Shown: one piece after another, positions 45,561-57,200 of the stretch
Layout: every line of letters starts with the position of its first letter
Position numbering within the stretch: the stretch's first letter is position 1
Assembly (NCBI RefSeq): GCF_030272615.1
Contig: NC_081409.1
Span: 22,632,260 to 22,696,259 of the forward strand
Reading direction: 5' to 3'
DNA from: Cryptomeria japonica
Lineage: Eukaryota; Streptophyta; Pinopsida; Cupressales; Cupressaceae
DNA length: 64,000 nt
Translations under genes and position numbers: made by a program
The notes under the pieces: model-generated
Told to the model about the DNA's origin: nothing
Database searches by the model: none
What the model saw: only the letters and a program-made list of their open reading frames with translations

Positions 45561-46829
45561 CAAATTTCCTCACAAGGAAATACTTCTTATCGTGATGTTC
45601 CAAGAAGGAATTTTCTAAACAATGCTTCCAATTATGCCATGCGTAATCAGAATAAATTACCTCATGCTCCAGAGAGGCTTGCGTTGGAAGCACCACCCCA
45701 AAATTCAGCTACAGGATATTATGAAGCTGAACAGAATGATCTTCCCCCTTTTGGTGAAGAAGATGCCAATTCGCATCAAGAAGATGATGCAGAGTTGGCT
45801 GGTGACTCTAATATCAGGTTTATGCAATATCAAGAAGATGATACACTAGACACACATGATGGGGATGTCTTTGCAGTATTCACCCGTTCGCAAGCACAGG
45901 CAACTCAGCCACCTGTCATTGTGAAAAGTGACGATCCTATTCAAATTAAGGACTCTCAACGTTTGCCAATTTCTATTGTGAAGCATGGGACTCCCATACC
46001 AAATCCTGCAAAGGACAATGCTATCTCAATGGACATCACAAAGGATAAAAGTGTAAGTGATTCTTCAACTGCTATCAATTTTTCTGCACCTGTCAATTCT
46101 TCTACACATGCATCGAAGACTAGTGTACCAAATATTTTAAATTCTCAAAATGAGAATCCAAATCCATCTTTGGTGATTAATTCCTTTCAGTCATTTGATA
46201 TTTTAGACCATGCTAAGAAAACCAAAATACAAATGTCTGAAGTTGAATTTTTTAGATCTAATCTAGATCAATATGACCATTTGGTCAAGTTTGTTAAAGA
46301 AAAAGATACTACCCCTAGTAATATTCCTAAGTCTAACTTACTTCAAAATGACTTAGTAACTTCCCCTTCTCCTGTAGAGAAAATAGAACTATTTTACGTC
46401 TCTTTGTTGATAAATGGTTATAAGCTTAGTAACTGTGTAATTGATTCTGGGAAATTTGATATAGTTATGCCATAAAAATTTGCCAATGCCCTTGGCTTGA
46501 CTTTGACCAAAACATTTGGAAGGTGTTTCTCTATGGATAACAAGCAAGTCCCCTTAATAGGTCAAATCAAAGACGCACAGTTTGCTTTTGCTTCATTCCC
46601 AGAAAAGAAGATTAAGGTGATAGTACTGGTAGTCGATGTGCTGGCCTCCTATGGTCTATTGTTGGGTAGAAATTTTTGTAGAGATGTTGGGGGTGAGTTG
46701 AACATGGATATGACTGAGGCTCGTATTCCTGTTAAAGGAGTTGTCCAAAGGTTACTTCTAGAAAAAGAATCAAAATATACCATTGTCAAATCCGATGATC
46801 AGCGGGCATGGATCCTTTTTTAATCATCG
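45561..46829 (+). pseudogene. Tat-like element protease region and linker
   Basis: After gag comes a long polar linker, acidic and Ser-rich. The retropepsin-like part begins near 46381: LLINGYKLSNCVIDSGKFDIVMP with DSG intact, a TAA, then FANALGL and further on LASYGLLLGRNF, the usual second protease block. The frame is unchanged across the stop. Confidence 0.75.
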
Positions 46830-47024
46830 GGTATGAGTAATTATTTCATGCATGTTGATGATGGCTTAAAGGTGACTCCTGAGAGTAAATATTCCATTTC
46901 ACTCAATAATGTTCCAGTTGATTGTGAAAGTAGTTGTGAAAGTAGTGTTACGAAATTAGAAAGATCTTCAACTTCACAACAAGAAATTCTCAATTTTGAT
47001 ACCGTCAGCATTGGTAGTCCAGAT

Positions 47025-47535
47025 GATGTCTGGATGCTAGAATTTGATGGCAGTTGTTCTTCTACTGGATCAGGAGCCGGTATTGTTTTGGTTTCTCTGA
47101 GGGTAATCTTTTCCCTTTCTCTTTCAAATTGTAGTTTGATAACACAAATAACACTACTGAGTACAAATCACTCCTTCTGGGAATGAATGTTGCTCAGAAT
47201 AAGGGAATCAAAAAATTGCATGCTCAAGGAGATGTCGAGTTAATAGACTGTCAGAAAAGGAACATATATCAAATAAGGAGCAAAAGGCTACGACACTATC
47301 GCAACCTTGTATGGGATCTAATAGAGGCATTTGACGCTTTTGATATATCTGTGGTTTCCCGTGAATTCAACAACAGGGCTAACTCATTAGCAGTATCAGC
47401 AACTTCTTTGGTTCCTCACAAAGATTTTTCAGGATCAACTTATGTTGTTGAGTTAGTTTTCCAACCAAGTGTTCCTAACAACTCTGATCATTGGCAAGTG
47501 TTTAATGATGATCATCATGTAATAAATGTTTTGTA
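47025..47535 (+). pseudogene. RNase H-like domain upstream of RT
   Basis: VWMLEFDGSCSSTGSGAGIVLV carries the first catalytic Asp. A frameshift (about 47130) precedes NNTTEYKSLLLGMNVA with the Glu, then LHAQGDVELIDCQ with the second Asp and SREFNNRANSLAVSA at the last block. This is the archaeal/plant-type RNase H fold pattern (RVT_3-like), separate from the Gypsy RNase H that follows RT. A second RNase H is a known mark of Tat elements; its position before RT is notable. Confidence 0.75.
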
Positions 47536-47839
47536 GACCGCTGACAATTTTGATGATATGTACTTTGAAGGTAGTCACTGCCCTTCAAAGGATTCAATTG
47601 AAAGTATTGATGCAGAAATGGGAGAGAAATTTCTACAATTAAAAGGAAACAAGATCCCCAAGGGTCTAGTTTCGCTAGAAAATCTTTTTGACAAACATGA
47701 TCGTTATGTTAAAAAGCAACAAAGATCAGTTGCAGGGTCAATGGAATATGAACAAGTAAACATTGGGACTGAAGACAATCCAAAAATGATCAACATTGGA
47801 AAGTGTTGTTCACAAGGAGAAAGGCAGAAATTTGTTGCA

Positions 47840-49230
47840 TTATTGTAGCGGTATGTTGATGTCTTGGCATACTCCTATGAAGATCTAAAGTCTTTTTGTC
47901 CCAAAGAGCTCCGCCATGACATTCCATTGAAACTAGGTATTATGCCTTTTCATCAAAAGCAAAGGCAATACAACCCAAAGATCTCCGATACTATCTTTGT
48001 TGAAGTACAAAAGATGTTGAAAGGAAAGATAATCTTCCCCATTCACCATTCTTTTTGGATAGCCAATATTGTACCTATACGTAAGAAGAATGGTGAGATT
48101 CGGATATGTGTTGATTTCTGAAACTTGAATCAGGCATCCTTGAAGGATAATTATCGTTTACCTGTCATGGATCATGTCCTACAAGCTGTTACTAGAGCAT
48201 AGATGATGTCCATGTTGGACGGATTTTTGGGTTATAACCAGGTAGAAGTTCTGGAGCAAGATCAGCATAAGACCACATTTACTACGCCTTGGGGTACCTT
48301 TGCATATCGCAGGATGCCTTTTGGATTAATAAATGCGAGAGCAACTTTCCAACATGCAATGGACTTGGCCTTCCGAAGTTTTCTTGGTAATTTCATTGTG
48401 GTCTATTTGGATGATTTGAAAGTTTATTCTACGGAATGTCAAGATCATTTCTTTCATCTGCAATGAGTCTTAGAGAAATGTCGTCAGCATGGAATTTCCC
48501 TCAATCCCAAGAAATCTGTTTTTGGGGTCACTGAAGGTAAATTGCTTGGGCATATTGTTTTGAAAGAAGGTATAAAAATTGATGCAGAAAGGGTTAAAGC
48601 TATTCGTGACCTTTCATTGCCAACAAGTAAGATTGTTTTTCATTCCTTCTTTGGTAAAGTAAATATCCTGCAAAGATTCATTCCAGACTTTGTTGAATAG
48701 ACTCACCATATAGTTAATATGATGAAAGGTAATTCTCTCTTCAAGTGGACTCCCAAAGGAAATAAATCTTTCCATCAGATCAAGGAAGCCATGGCAAATG
48801 CTCCAGTCTTAGTATGCCCAGATTATACCAAAGAGTTTATTATGTATAGCTATGCATCAGATCATACTTGTTCGGCTATACTAATGCAGACAAATAATGA
48901 AGGTGTGGAATCACCTATTGCATTCATGAGTTATCCTCTAAAGGCTCACGAGTTGAAATACTCAGAAATGGAGAAGCATGCTTTTGCTATGGTGAAAGCA
49001 GTGAAACACTTTAGGTTTTATATTTTGAATTCGCATGTCATTGCTCTTGTTCCTGATGTTGTTGTCAAGTCAATTCTAATGCAACAAGAGTTTGGAACTA
49101 AAAGGGGCAACTGGGTTGCCAAGATTCAAGAATACGATATGGAAATTAAGCCAACTAAGTTGGTTTGTGGAAAAGGTCTATGTCGGTTGATAGCTGACAA
49201 CAAATCAATTGATGATGTGGTGCTTGAAAA
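47840..49230 (+). pseudogene. Tat-like reverse transcriptase and RNase H
   Basis: All in one frame with five stops: MLKGKIIFPIHHSFWIANIV, RKKNGEIRICVDF (stop) NLN, MSMLDGFLGYNQVEV, TPWGTFAYRRMPFGLINA, the catalytic VVYLDDLKVYS (near 48400), then GHIVLKEGIKID. Gypsy RNase H follows: FIMYSYASDHTCSAIL, where the first Asp is shifted to a Tyr-Ala-Ser-Asp context, and LKYSEMEKHAFAMVKAVKHF. Copies DNA from element RNA in an active relative. Confidence 0.9.
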
Positions 49231-50521
49231 CAAATCTATGAATCAAGATCTTCCTAATGTTCTATTTGTTAGCACTACTGATGAGTGGTATTCCGACCTG
49301 GCATATCTCTTAACATATGGAGATTGTCCTGCACACCTGTCAAGGAAAGAAAAGAGAACCTTGAAGCTTAAAGCAGTGAATTTTGTCCTATGGGACAATG
49401 GTTTGTATAAGAAGGGTCTAGACGACAATTTCCTGCACTGCGTAGACAAACAACAAGAAGTAAGATTACTTCAAGTTTTTCATGATCTTTCTTGTGGAGG
49501 ACATTTTTCTGCCCTTTTTACTGCACACAAAAGCTTGTGTGCTAGATACTACTGGCCAACATTGTTTAAAGATACATATAGTTGGGTTCGCAAGTGTGAG
49601 CAATGTCAGCAATTTGTTGGTAAGCCCAAATTAGTTGCACTCCCTCTTAAACCAATAGTAATTGAAGAGCCTTTCCAACAGTGGGGATTGGACTTCATTG
49701 GACCTATCAATCCAACATCAAGTACAAGTCACATGTACATCCTCACAGCAACAGATTACTTCACCAAGTGGGTGGAGGCAATCCCAACTAAGCAATCTAC
49801 CTCGGCAGTGGTTTGTCAATTTCTGAAGGAAAACATCATCTCAAGGTTTGGCGTTCCTCATAAGATAGTAGCTGATAACGCTTCATGTTTTTCATCTTAT
49901 GAGATAACTGACTTTTTCTTTGATCATGGTATTACTCTTTCACACTCATTTGACTATTATTCGTATGGAAATGGTCAGGCCGAGTCAAGAAACAAAAATC
50001 TTGTTGATGAGAAACAACGGACTTGGCATAAAGGTCTTTATGATGCGCTATAGGCAGATCATATAACTCCAAAAAGAGCAATCGGTATGTCACCTTTTCA
50101 ACTTTTGTATGGGTTGAATGCCGAGATTCCAACCACTGTGGAACTTCTAGCATTAAAGCTCGCCAAGGCCATTGAAGATGAAACATATCAAGATTCACTG
50201 GATAAGTGGATTATGTTTCTTTCTCAGCTAGAAGAAACAAGAGCTGAAGTGGTAGATAGGATTGATGCACACCAAAGCCAAGTGAAGGCATTGTTTGATA
50301 GGAAAACAACTTCCCATGAGTTCTCAGTTGGTGATCAAGTCTTGTTATGGGACAAGAGGAGGGAACCAAAGGGTTTGCATGGAAAGTTTGACTTCTTATG
50401 GAGAGGTCCCTTCACTATTCATGAAGTATGTGGCGAGAATAGCTACTTACTTGCATATGCAGATGGTACCTCATTCTCGTTACCTCATAGTGGAGAACAT
50501 TTGAAGCTCTTTTCTCAATAG
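49231..50521 (+). pseudogene. Tat-like integrase
   Basis: Zinc-binding end HDLSCGGHFSALFTAHK with YYWPTLFKD and CEQCQQFVGK. Core: FQQWGLDFIGPINP (first Asp), then the second Asp in KIVADNASCF and the Glu in GNGQAESRNKNL. A TAG at 50051 is followed in frame by KRAIGMSPFQLLYG and the C-terminal part (FSVGDQVLLWDKR, LWRGPFTI), ending at the stop 50519-50521. Nearly complete. Confidence 0.9.
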
Positions 50522-50859
50522 AGAGTGATGTAAAAGAAGTTGTACTTTTTGTAAAATATGTATAGTCATTTCTTTTCAGTCTTTTCGTCGCCTGACTCTA
50601 TAGCCCAATGGATACAGGCACTCGGTGTTCTGGATTCTACAAGCTTCAAGTGGTGCAGCTTGTTCCCCAGTCAGAGCCAGTTGTTGTCCTCGATTTCAGC
50701 GCAGCCAAAATCATGAGGCAACCCTACGAAACTGGTCCATTTTTGTACCTTACGATCTTCGGAAGAGCTTAATCGACTTCATCGGTTAGTTTGTTTAGCT
50801 CCTTGCTTTTTGTTTTTAGTGTTTTCTTGTTTTTCCTAAGTTTGTAGTTTTACCTGCAG

Positions 50860-51915
50860 TTCGGACTTTAAATCCAAACTGCAGGGTCTTTTCTTTGTTG
50901 TCTGCACATCAGACTTTAAAGTCCAATGTGTGTTTGCAGGTGGTCTTAGCTTGAAGTTCGGACTTTAAAGTCTGAACTACAGACTGTTTGACCAAAGATT
51001 GCATGTCGGACTTTAAAGTCCAACTTGCAAGGATTTTTATCTTGCATGTTGGACTTTAAAGTCCGACACGCAACTGCGTGTTGTCATTAATGCTTCATTA
51101 ATTTATAATTTTAAAGGTTTATTCAGCTAATTTTTTGTTATCATTTGTGTTTTCTTTCTCCTTTGCGCATCCTCCTCCGTTGTCGCTCGCCCCAACTTGG
51201 ATTTGGATCTTTGCTATTAGATTTTTCAATCAATTGTAGCAGAAGAGGTAGGGTTTATATTTTATTTTCTTTTCGGGTTTCTCTTTTTGGTTTGCATTTT
51301 TGTTGTTCTTCCCTTTGTTTTTTTTTTGGTTTTTCTTAAGAGGGGAATCAGACTTTAACTTCTGATTGCTCCCTCCCTATGTCATATCCTTCTTCAACTG
51401 CACATCGAGGTTAAAATCTTGATCTGCAGCCTTTTGGAGACATCTCGCATATCGGACTTTAAATTCTGACATGCGGGTTAATAATCTTTGCATGTCGGAC
51501 TTTAAAGTCTGATATGCGAAGGTTTGAAGGATCGATTGACATGTTGAGTTTTAAAACCCGACATGTCAACTGATTATTTTTCTCCTTTGTGAGAACATTG
51601 GATTTTAAAGTCCGATGTGCTAGTTTTTCCAGTGGCTTTACCCTCACACATCGGACTTTAAAGTCCAATGTGCTAATTGATTTTCCTCGGAATGCACATC
51701 AGACTATCGGACTTTAAAGTCTAGTGTGTTGATAACCTACCCCGAGTTTGCACATAGGACTTTAAAGTCCGATGTGCTAATCAGCATTATTTACCCTCAC
51801 ACATCGGACTTTAAAGTTCGATGTGTTGATCAAGGTGTTTGTCATTGCACTTTGAACTTTAAATTTTGATGTGCAATTTTTGTTTTCAAAAGAGCATGTT
51901 GGACTTTTTTCCCCG
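50860..51915 (+). repeat. Array of TTTAAA-centred palindromes
   Basis: About 16 degenerate copies of TCGGACTTTAAAGTCCGA, often followed by TGTGC or TGCAGG. Best copies lie near 51003, 51048, 51494, 51649, 51715, 51751 and 51803; spacing is mostly 45-55 bp with a gap at 51070-51345. The array occupies the spacer between the end of integrase and the extra ORF. Confidence 0.88.
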
Positions 51916-52025
51916 ACCTGTTGTTTTTGGCAGTTTTACTCTCAAGCCTATTTTGAGTCCCGTTTTTCGTTCCGTTTGAGAAAAAATAATTTTGATAATG
52001 ATGAATAGCTAATCATCAGTGTTGA

Positions 52026-55000
52026 ATGCAGTCATCAGGAATGTCAAATCTCCCTCACAACAAGCCCGAGTCTTCCTCAAGACAGTTGGAATCTTCTCCA
52101 AGTAAAGAATCATCAAGAAAGATGAAGTACAAGTACAACAAGTACTTGAATCTATACCCAGAGAGTTCAATAGACTCGAATATCAAGGAGATCAGAGACA
52201 CCAAAATCAGGCATGTAAATATGCAAGAATTCATTGATCAAGTTAAGAAGGCTCCTACTCGCCTAACTAATCTGATCAACTCTGAGTTGCATAAATATGC
52301 ATCTTTTCCAATTGCAGCTCATGATCCAAAATCTGTGCTTGTAGTAGCAGATCACTTTGATCCAAATACAAGACAGGTCAAAGATGAAGATCAAAATGTC
52401 ATCATGACCCTGGACAATGTATTCTTCAATAGTGTCTTCAAAGGTTCCCCAGTTGAAGAGGTGGCTGATATTACTCAAGAAAGTGCTCAAGAGTACTATG
52501 AGAAGAACGAGGATAAATGCAAGAAGGTAATCAATATTGTTTTCCTCTTTTCCGCAAGAAGTTCCCTAACCTCACGATGGCCTAAGGGCTTTCACAGGAG
52601 TGATTTCAATGAGGAGCACAATGACATGGTCACCATGTTATCAAGGGTGAGGGGGTTAAAAGACTCTCATTACTTTTAAAGTTGGATGTGCTACTATATG
52701 AAAATAATCAGGAAAGGAGCAACAAGAATTGATTGGGGTGAAGAGATCAGCGATGCCCTCTGTGCTCAGTTGAAGGAGGTCAAAGTAACACTGAAATTTT
52801 ATATGACCTCATACCTGGTTTATGTGGCTGCTTCATTGAGGCAATATCCAGGCTTATCTACTAAGGGTGATAGGAGGTTAGTACTCGTTTGGGAGTACTA
52901 TGATCAACTTACTATCAAGAATCAAGGTAGTCATTACAGAAGAGTTAATCATGCCTTCTTCGTTGTATGGAAGTGCATTTTTGATAAAGGCCTGCAGAAG
53001 CGGAGAATATTAGAAGCTTCTTATAACAAAGTATCTCACTTTGGGTGTGTATTCTTGCAGTTTCCCACATTCACTTACATCTAAATTAGATGTTTCTCAG
53101 GTGAGCCCTTTATTCTACCAAGGTTTCGTTTAGACAAAATCATCCTCATGGAATTGTGCAGATCACTGATTAATGTGCATGAAAAACAATCACAAGCACA
53201 TAAGACTGGGCTAAAGTTCCCAGAATCAATTGACAAGTACTCAGTGCTAACCAATCCCAAGGCCAAAAATATGGAGGAAGAAATACAGTGGAATACCATG
53301 AGAAGATTCAAGGCTCGAACCAATTTTGACTTTTGTGGTATAAAGAACAAACTCAAAAGGAGTTATACTCATGTTTATAGGTTGGAGGATGTTTGGGAAG
53401 ACTGTCAAAATGATGAGGATGTAGGAAGGATGGATTTTAGCCGCCTTACTCTGGAGCAAATTGAAAAATTGGATTTGGCTAAGATTCCAATGACCATGGA
53501 AGATATGGATGACATAATAGAGTCGATCTATTATGAGAAGAAAATTGCTGACTCTCTGCTTCCTCCCATACAATGGTCAAAGAAGGAGAGCAAATAAATC
53601 ATTCAAATAATTGCTCCCATCCTGGCAAACACCAATGCATGGCTGGTAAAGAAGAATCTCAGGATGAAACAACTTCCTACTAGTTCAGGAGATGATGATA
53701 ATAGTGATGGCCCAGTCGGCAAGACAACTACAACCAAGACAAGAATAAAGAGTAGGGTAGACCTGTAAGCACTATCCTCAGCTCTTGTAATACAATCAAA
53801 AGGGAAAGGGCCCAAGATTAAATTTATAGTGAAAGGGTCCAAAAAGGGTGAATCATCATCCACGATACAGGAAGCAGTGACTAAAGAGCCAGAACAACCG
53901 CCTGCCAAGGAAATTGAAGAAGGTGAAATTCCTCAACAAGAGGAAGTATAGGCTGAAGAAACATCACACCTAGCTAAAATTGATGCCCCGATTACCTCAC
54001 AGGTAATCGTCCACTCTATTGACTCTGACTCTGACCAAGAGGATGAGGATTTTCAAGATGGGGATCTAAGTATGGGCATGGCGCAATCAGAGGCCACTAA
54101 TCAGTTTTTCACAATAACAAACTTCTCCAATCTAGATGATATCCCTTCATCTACTTTTGAATCCACAATGATAGATTTTAATGAAACCTTGGAAGAGGCA
54201 CTTGCAGAATAGGTTTCAGTAGGCTTACCTATCACTACCACCACCACCATAGAAATTCCACCATTGGTAAGTGCTGAAGTTGCATTCACGACGCCTTCAA
54301 CTCTCCCAGCTGTAACTGAAGAGATGTCAGCAACAACAAATGTTCCACTAGATACTTCAATATCAGCGTCATCAATAACACTCACAACTTCTCTGAGCTC
54401 CAGTCAACCTACTCACAAAACTTCAACTCAAAATCAGCAAGGAGCTAATACTCCATCAACCAATCCAAAACTACCCCCTTGGATGGAAGTAGTGGCCCCT
54501 AAGAGGAAAAAATAGGTGATCTCTCTAGATGAGTTTGACTTTGAGCTTTTGGTTCCTCCAAAGCCTAAGGGAACAAAGAAGCCAAAGATGGTATCTCGAG
54601 TGGTAGTAGACCCAACTTTTAAGAGAAAGTATGTTGAAGTTATGGTGCCATTGTCAGACAAGGACAAAGGCAACATACGATCTGAAGATTATACCATGCA
54701 GGTCGTAGAGCTCAGGGTGGAAACACATGAGAGTGTGAAATTGGATTCTCAGACAGCCTTTAATTCTTTGTTGAGAAGATTGGATCAGGAGAGCGATGAG
54801 AAAAATATCTTGAAGAAGTGTGAACAATTGACCAACGTTCTTCTAAAGGTCACACAATCTTCTCAAGAGATTGAGCCCATAGGATCCTCAATAGATACCG
54901 AAGCTCTCAAGAAGATTGAACAGGTGGGAGATAAAGGTTGAGTGATGGATGAGTGGATTTCATGGCTAAGGTTAGAAGGCTCTCATCTTCTGAGTTCAAC

Positions 55001-55625
55001 AGTGGGACTATTGTCAGATTATGAAGTAATCTAGAGTCAGATGCAAGGACTCAAAACCTCTTTATCATAGGAGATTGAGGAAGTTGTGAAAAGTACTACC
55101 TTGTGGAGCAAAATGGAGGACTTCAGGATAGAAGTCCTTGTTGAAAATAAGGTAATTCCTATAAGGGAAAAGTACATCCAAATTTTGTCTTTATTGTCTC
55201 ATAAGAAAGAGACAATAAGATTAATGATTATAGAACTAGACTGGGAGAAGAAAGAAGGTGATGACGAGGTTGATCTCATTTTTGCCAAAGTTATTGATCT
55301 TCCTTGTTATTTATATGATGGTGATCAAAATCTCGTCACTGCTGAAGTTCTCACACATGAATTCCTTTCTTTCATGGATCACTGCACGGGACAAGATTTC
55401 TCACTCGATACATTTGATAAGCTATTAGAAATCCAGGTCAGTTTTGAAGTCCTCGCATCCATGCTGAAGGATGTTAAAAAGAAACAGGTAAAAATTGAAG
55501 ATGCAGTTTCCCGTGTCCGAGTGATCACAAGTTCTACCTCGATGCCGAATGAAGCAGAGATGAAAACTATCCTAGCTAAGTTCGAAGAATTTTATAAATC
55601 CAATGAGGAGGGGAATGAAGAATGA
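52026..55625 (+). pseudogene. Extra 1200-codon ORF after pol, unknown function
   Basis: One unbroken reading frame from ATG 52026 to TGA 55623, with ten in-frame stops (52677, 53082, 53595, 53766, 53949, 54210, 54513, 54939, 55032, 55068) and no frameshift. Residues 1-350 hold a mixed globular part (LKFYMTSYLVYVAASL, VWEYYDQL, FGCVFLQFPTFTYI). Residues 370-520 are acidic and helical, 530-820 Ser/Thr/Pro-rich, then a basic patch (PKRKK), and the last 370 residues look helical. No transmembrane or signal segment is clear, so an envelope role is not supported. It is not a known pol domain. Position between integrase and 3' LTR is where some plant Gypsy elements carry extra ORFs. Confidence 0.7.
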
Positions 55626-55627
55626 AG
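55605..55627 (+). promoter_or_regulatory. Polypurine tract of the Tat-like element
   Basis: A purine-rich run (GAGGAGGGGAATGAAGAATG and on to AAG) ending at the proposed LTR start TGCCCCC at 55628. It overlaps the end of the extra ORF. Confidence 0.6.
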
Positions 55628-56543
55628 TGCCCCCTTTTGGCACCTTTTCTTTATATAGTTGCACCGGTAGATGCTGTCAATTTTTATGCAGCTGCACGTT
55701 TTCTTTATGTTGTAGTTGTAGCAAAATGGGACTGTGCAATTGAATAAGTCAACTGTGCCCACCTTTTTCTCAACTTCTTTTCCTATATAAGGAGGACCTC
55801 ATTTGTAAATATTTATATTTTTCCATGCTTAGCAAAACTCTGCAGAATTTTTATCCCAACTAAGACTTTGTGCTTTTGTGGTGAAAATTCTATCAAGCAA
55901 ATAAAGAAAACAGTTTTGTTGATCTCAAACTTTGTGTTGTATCAAGAAAATTGTTTATATAATTTATTGTTCCTATGTCCATTGAATATATATGTTCTTT
56001 ACTTCTTTGATCTTGAGGATATTGTTATGTAGTTAAAGAGCTCTTAAATCTTGCAAGTAGACTTTGTGCTCCTAGCATATTTGAGAAATCTTCTGATAAA
56101 TTAAGTAACTAGTCATAAGCTTTGTATCGCTGCAGTTACTTGTAGTTTAAAGGATTAGAAATTTATACTTGAAGACTTTGAGATACAAGCTAAGTTTTTA
56201 ATTGTTTAATTTCTAATGATCAGTTTGAGTTAGTGTTTCCTTCAAGGAGACTTTGTGCTGCTTAATAGTAATTCTTGGTGTAGTTTGTTAGATTCATAGT
56301 TCTTTTCTTTAAGTATCTAAAGAGATAGAGAAATTGTAACTAGGTGAAGGGAGAATACATAAACTTTGAAAAAAAAGAGTTATATGCCCAACATCAACCC
56401 ACCAATTTAATTCTTATTAATTAGAGGAGAAATTTCATAGGGAACCTCTCCTTGATGAGAGGAGAGATTAATTTCTCAGCATAGCTTTGTGTGAATTATA
56501 TATTTTGTCATTAGTACATTGGTGACAAAATATTCACCCAACA
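55628..56543 (+). repeat. 3' LTR of the Tat-like element
   Basis: About 916 bp from TGCCCCC to CACCCAACA, followed by target-site copy AAAGC. A TATATAA box at 55784-55790 (in TCCTATATAAGGAGG) marks a likely promoter. The motif GACTTTGTGCT recurs at 55863, 56062 and 56250. The left end rests on the polypurine tract only, because the 5' LTR lacks this part. Confidence 0.7.
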
Positions 56544-56548
56544 AAAGC

Positions 56549-57200
56549 AACTAATCACCAGAACATCATTGCTCCTTCCTCCATAGCTAGTGATTTTATT
56601 AGAAGAATTGTTGCAGTTAAGACACAAATTAGAGGTGACAAAGGTGAAAGTAAAGCAACTTGAAAGGGAGTTAGAAGAGAAGGAGAAAAATGAAAAAGAA
56701 ATGGTGAGAAAAGAAGAAGAAACAAAGACTAAGGAAAAGAAAAGGATGATTGATATGGTTGATACCTTTCTTGGAACTAGATTGAGTCCACTTCTTAGAC
56801 ATGCTAAAAGTGCATGAAATTCTTACATTGATATTAGAGAACAAAGACCATTCAAGGGCTTGAATCCACCTCCAATGTGTTGAGAAACACATAAGGCCAA
56901 TAATAGAGGCATTTGATATCTTGTTGGATAATGTTGATGTAGAGAATGTGGCATATCAAGTCATATCGGATATGCATCACATATATGAGCAACTGGTGTG
57001 ATCAATCAACTTCCATGGCACATAAAATCAAATGATTATAAAAGAGTTGTCTGGTTTTGAAGAGATGACAATCATTCATATGCCTATCTTGTACAAGGAT
57101 GATGGGGGCCTAAAGTGCAACACAAAGTGGAAGGAAGATTTTTCAAAGATCATCTCTCTAGTGTTTGTAGATATTAGTGTTGATGAGGAATTAAATGTTT
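56549..57200 (+). pseudogene. Decayed ORF, downstream half (coiled coil)
   Basis: Continues the frame of 43271-44177 across the Tat insertion. It encodes a long Lys/Glu/Leu coiled coil (LEVTKVKVKQLERELEEKEK), then after shifts ENKDHSRAWIHLQCVE, IEAFDILLDNVDVENVAYQV and LVFVDISVDEELNV. One stop (TAG, 56585) precedes the coiled coil. Family not recognised. Confidence 0.45.

Larger units (their letters stand above)
44178..56543 (+). mobile_element. Tat-like Ty3/Gypsy element with extra ORF
   Basis: A 12,366-bp plus-strand insertion flanked by the exact target-site duplication AAAGC (44173-44177 and 56544-56548). Order: abnormal 5' LTR remnant, primer site, gag, protease, RNase H-like domain, RT, RNase H, integrase, palindrome-rich spacer, 1200-codon ORF, polypurine tract, 3' LTR of about 916 bp. 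The additional RNase H, the large size and the extra ORF resemble the Tat lineage. One frameshift (about 47130), another in gag (about 44970) and some 20 stop codons make it inactive. It is inserted in a coiled-coil ORF relic. Confidence 0.88.

Noticed and set aside
52026-55625. Envelope-like gene
   Set aside because: No signal peptide, no clear transmembrane segment near the end and no cysteine-rich ectodomain are visible.
44178-56543. DNA transposon with 210-bp terminal inverted repeats
   Set aside because: The interior is a complete Gypsy gag-pol with primer site and 3' LTR, and no transposase; the inverted ends are better explained as a rearranged LTR.
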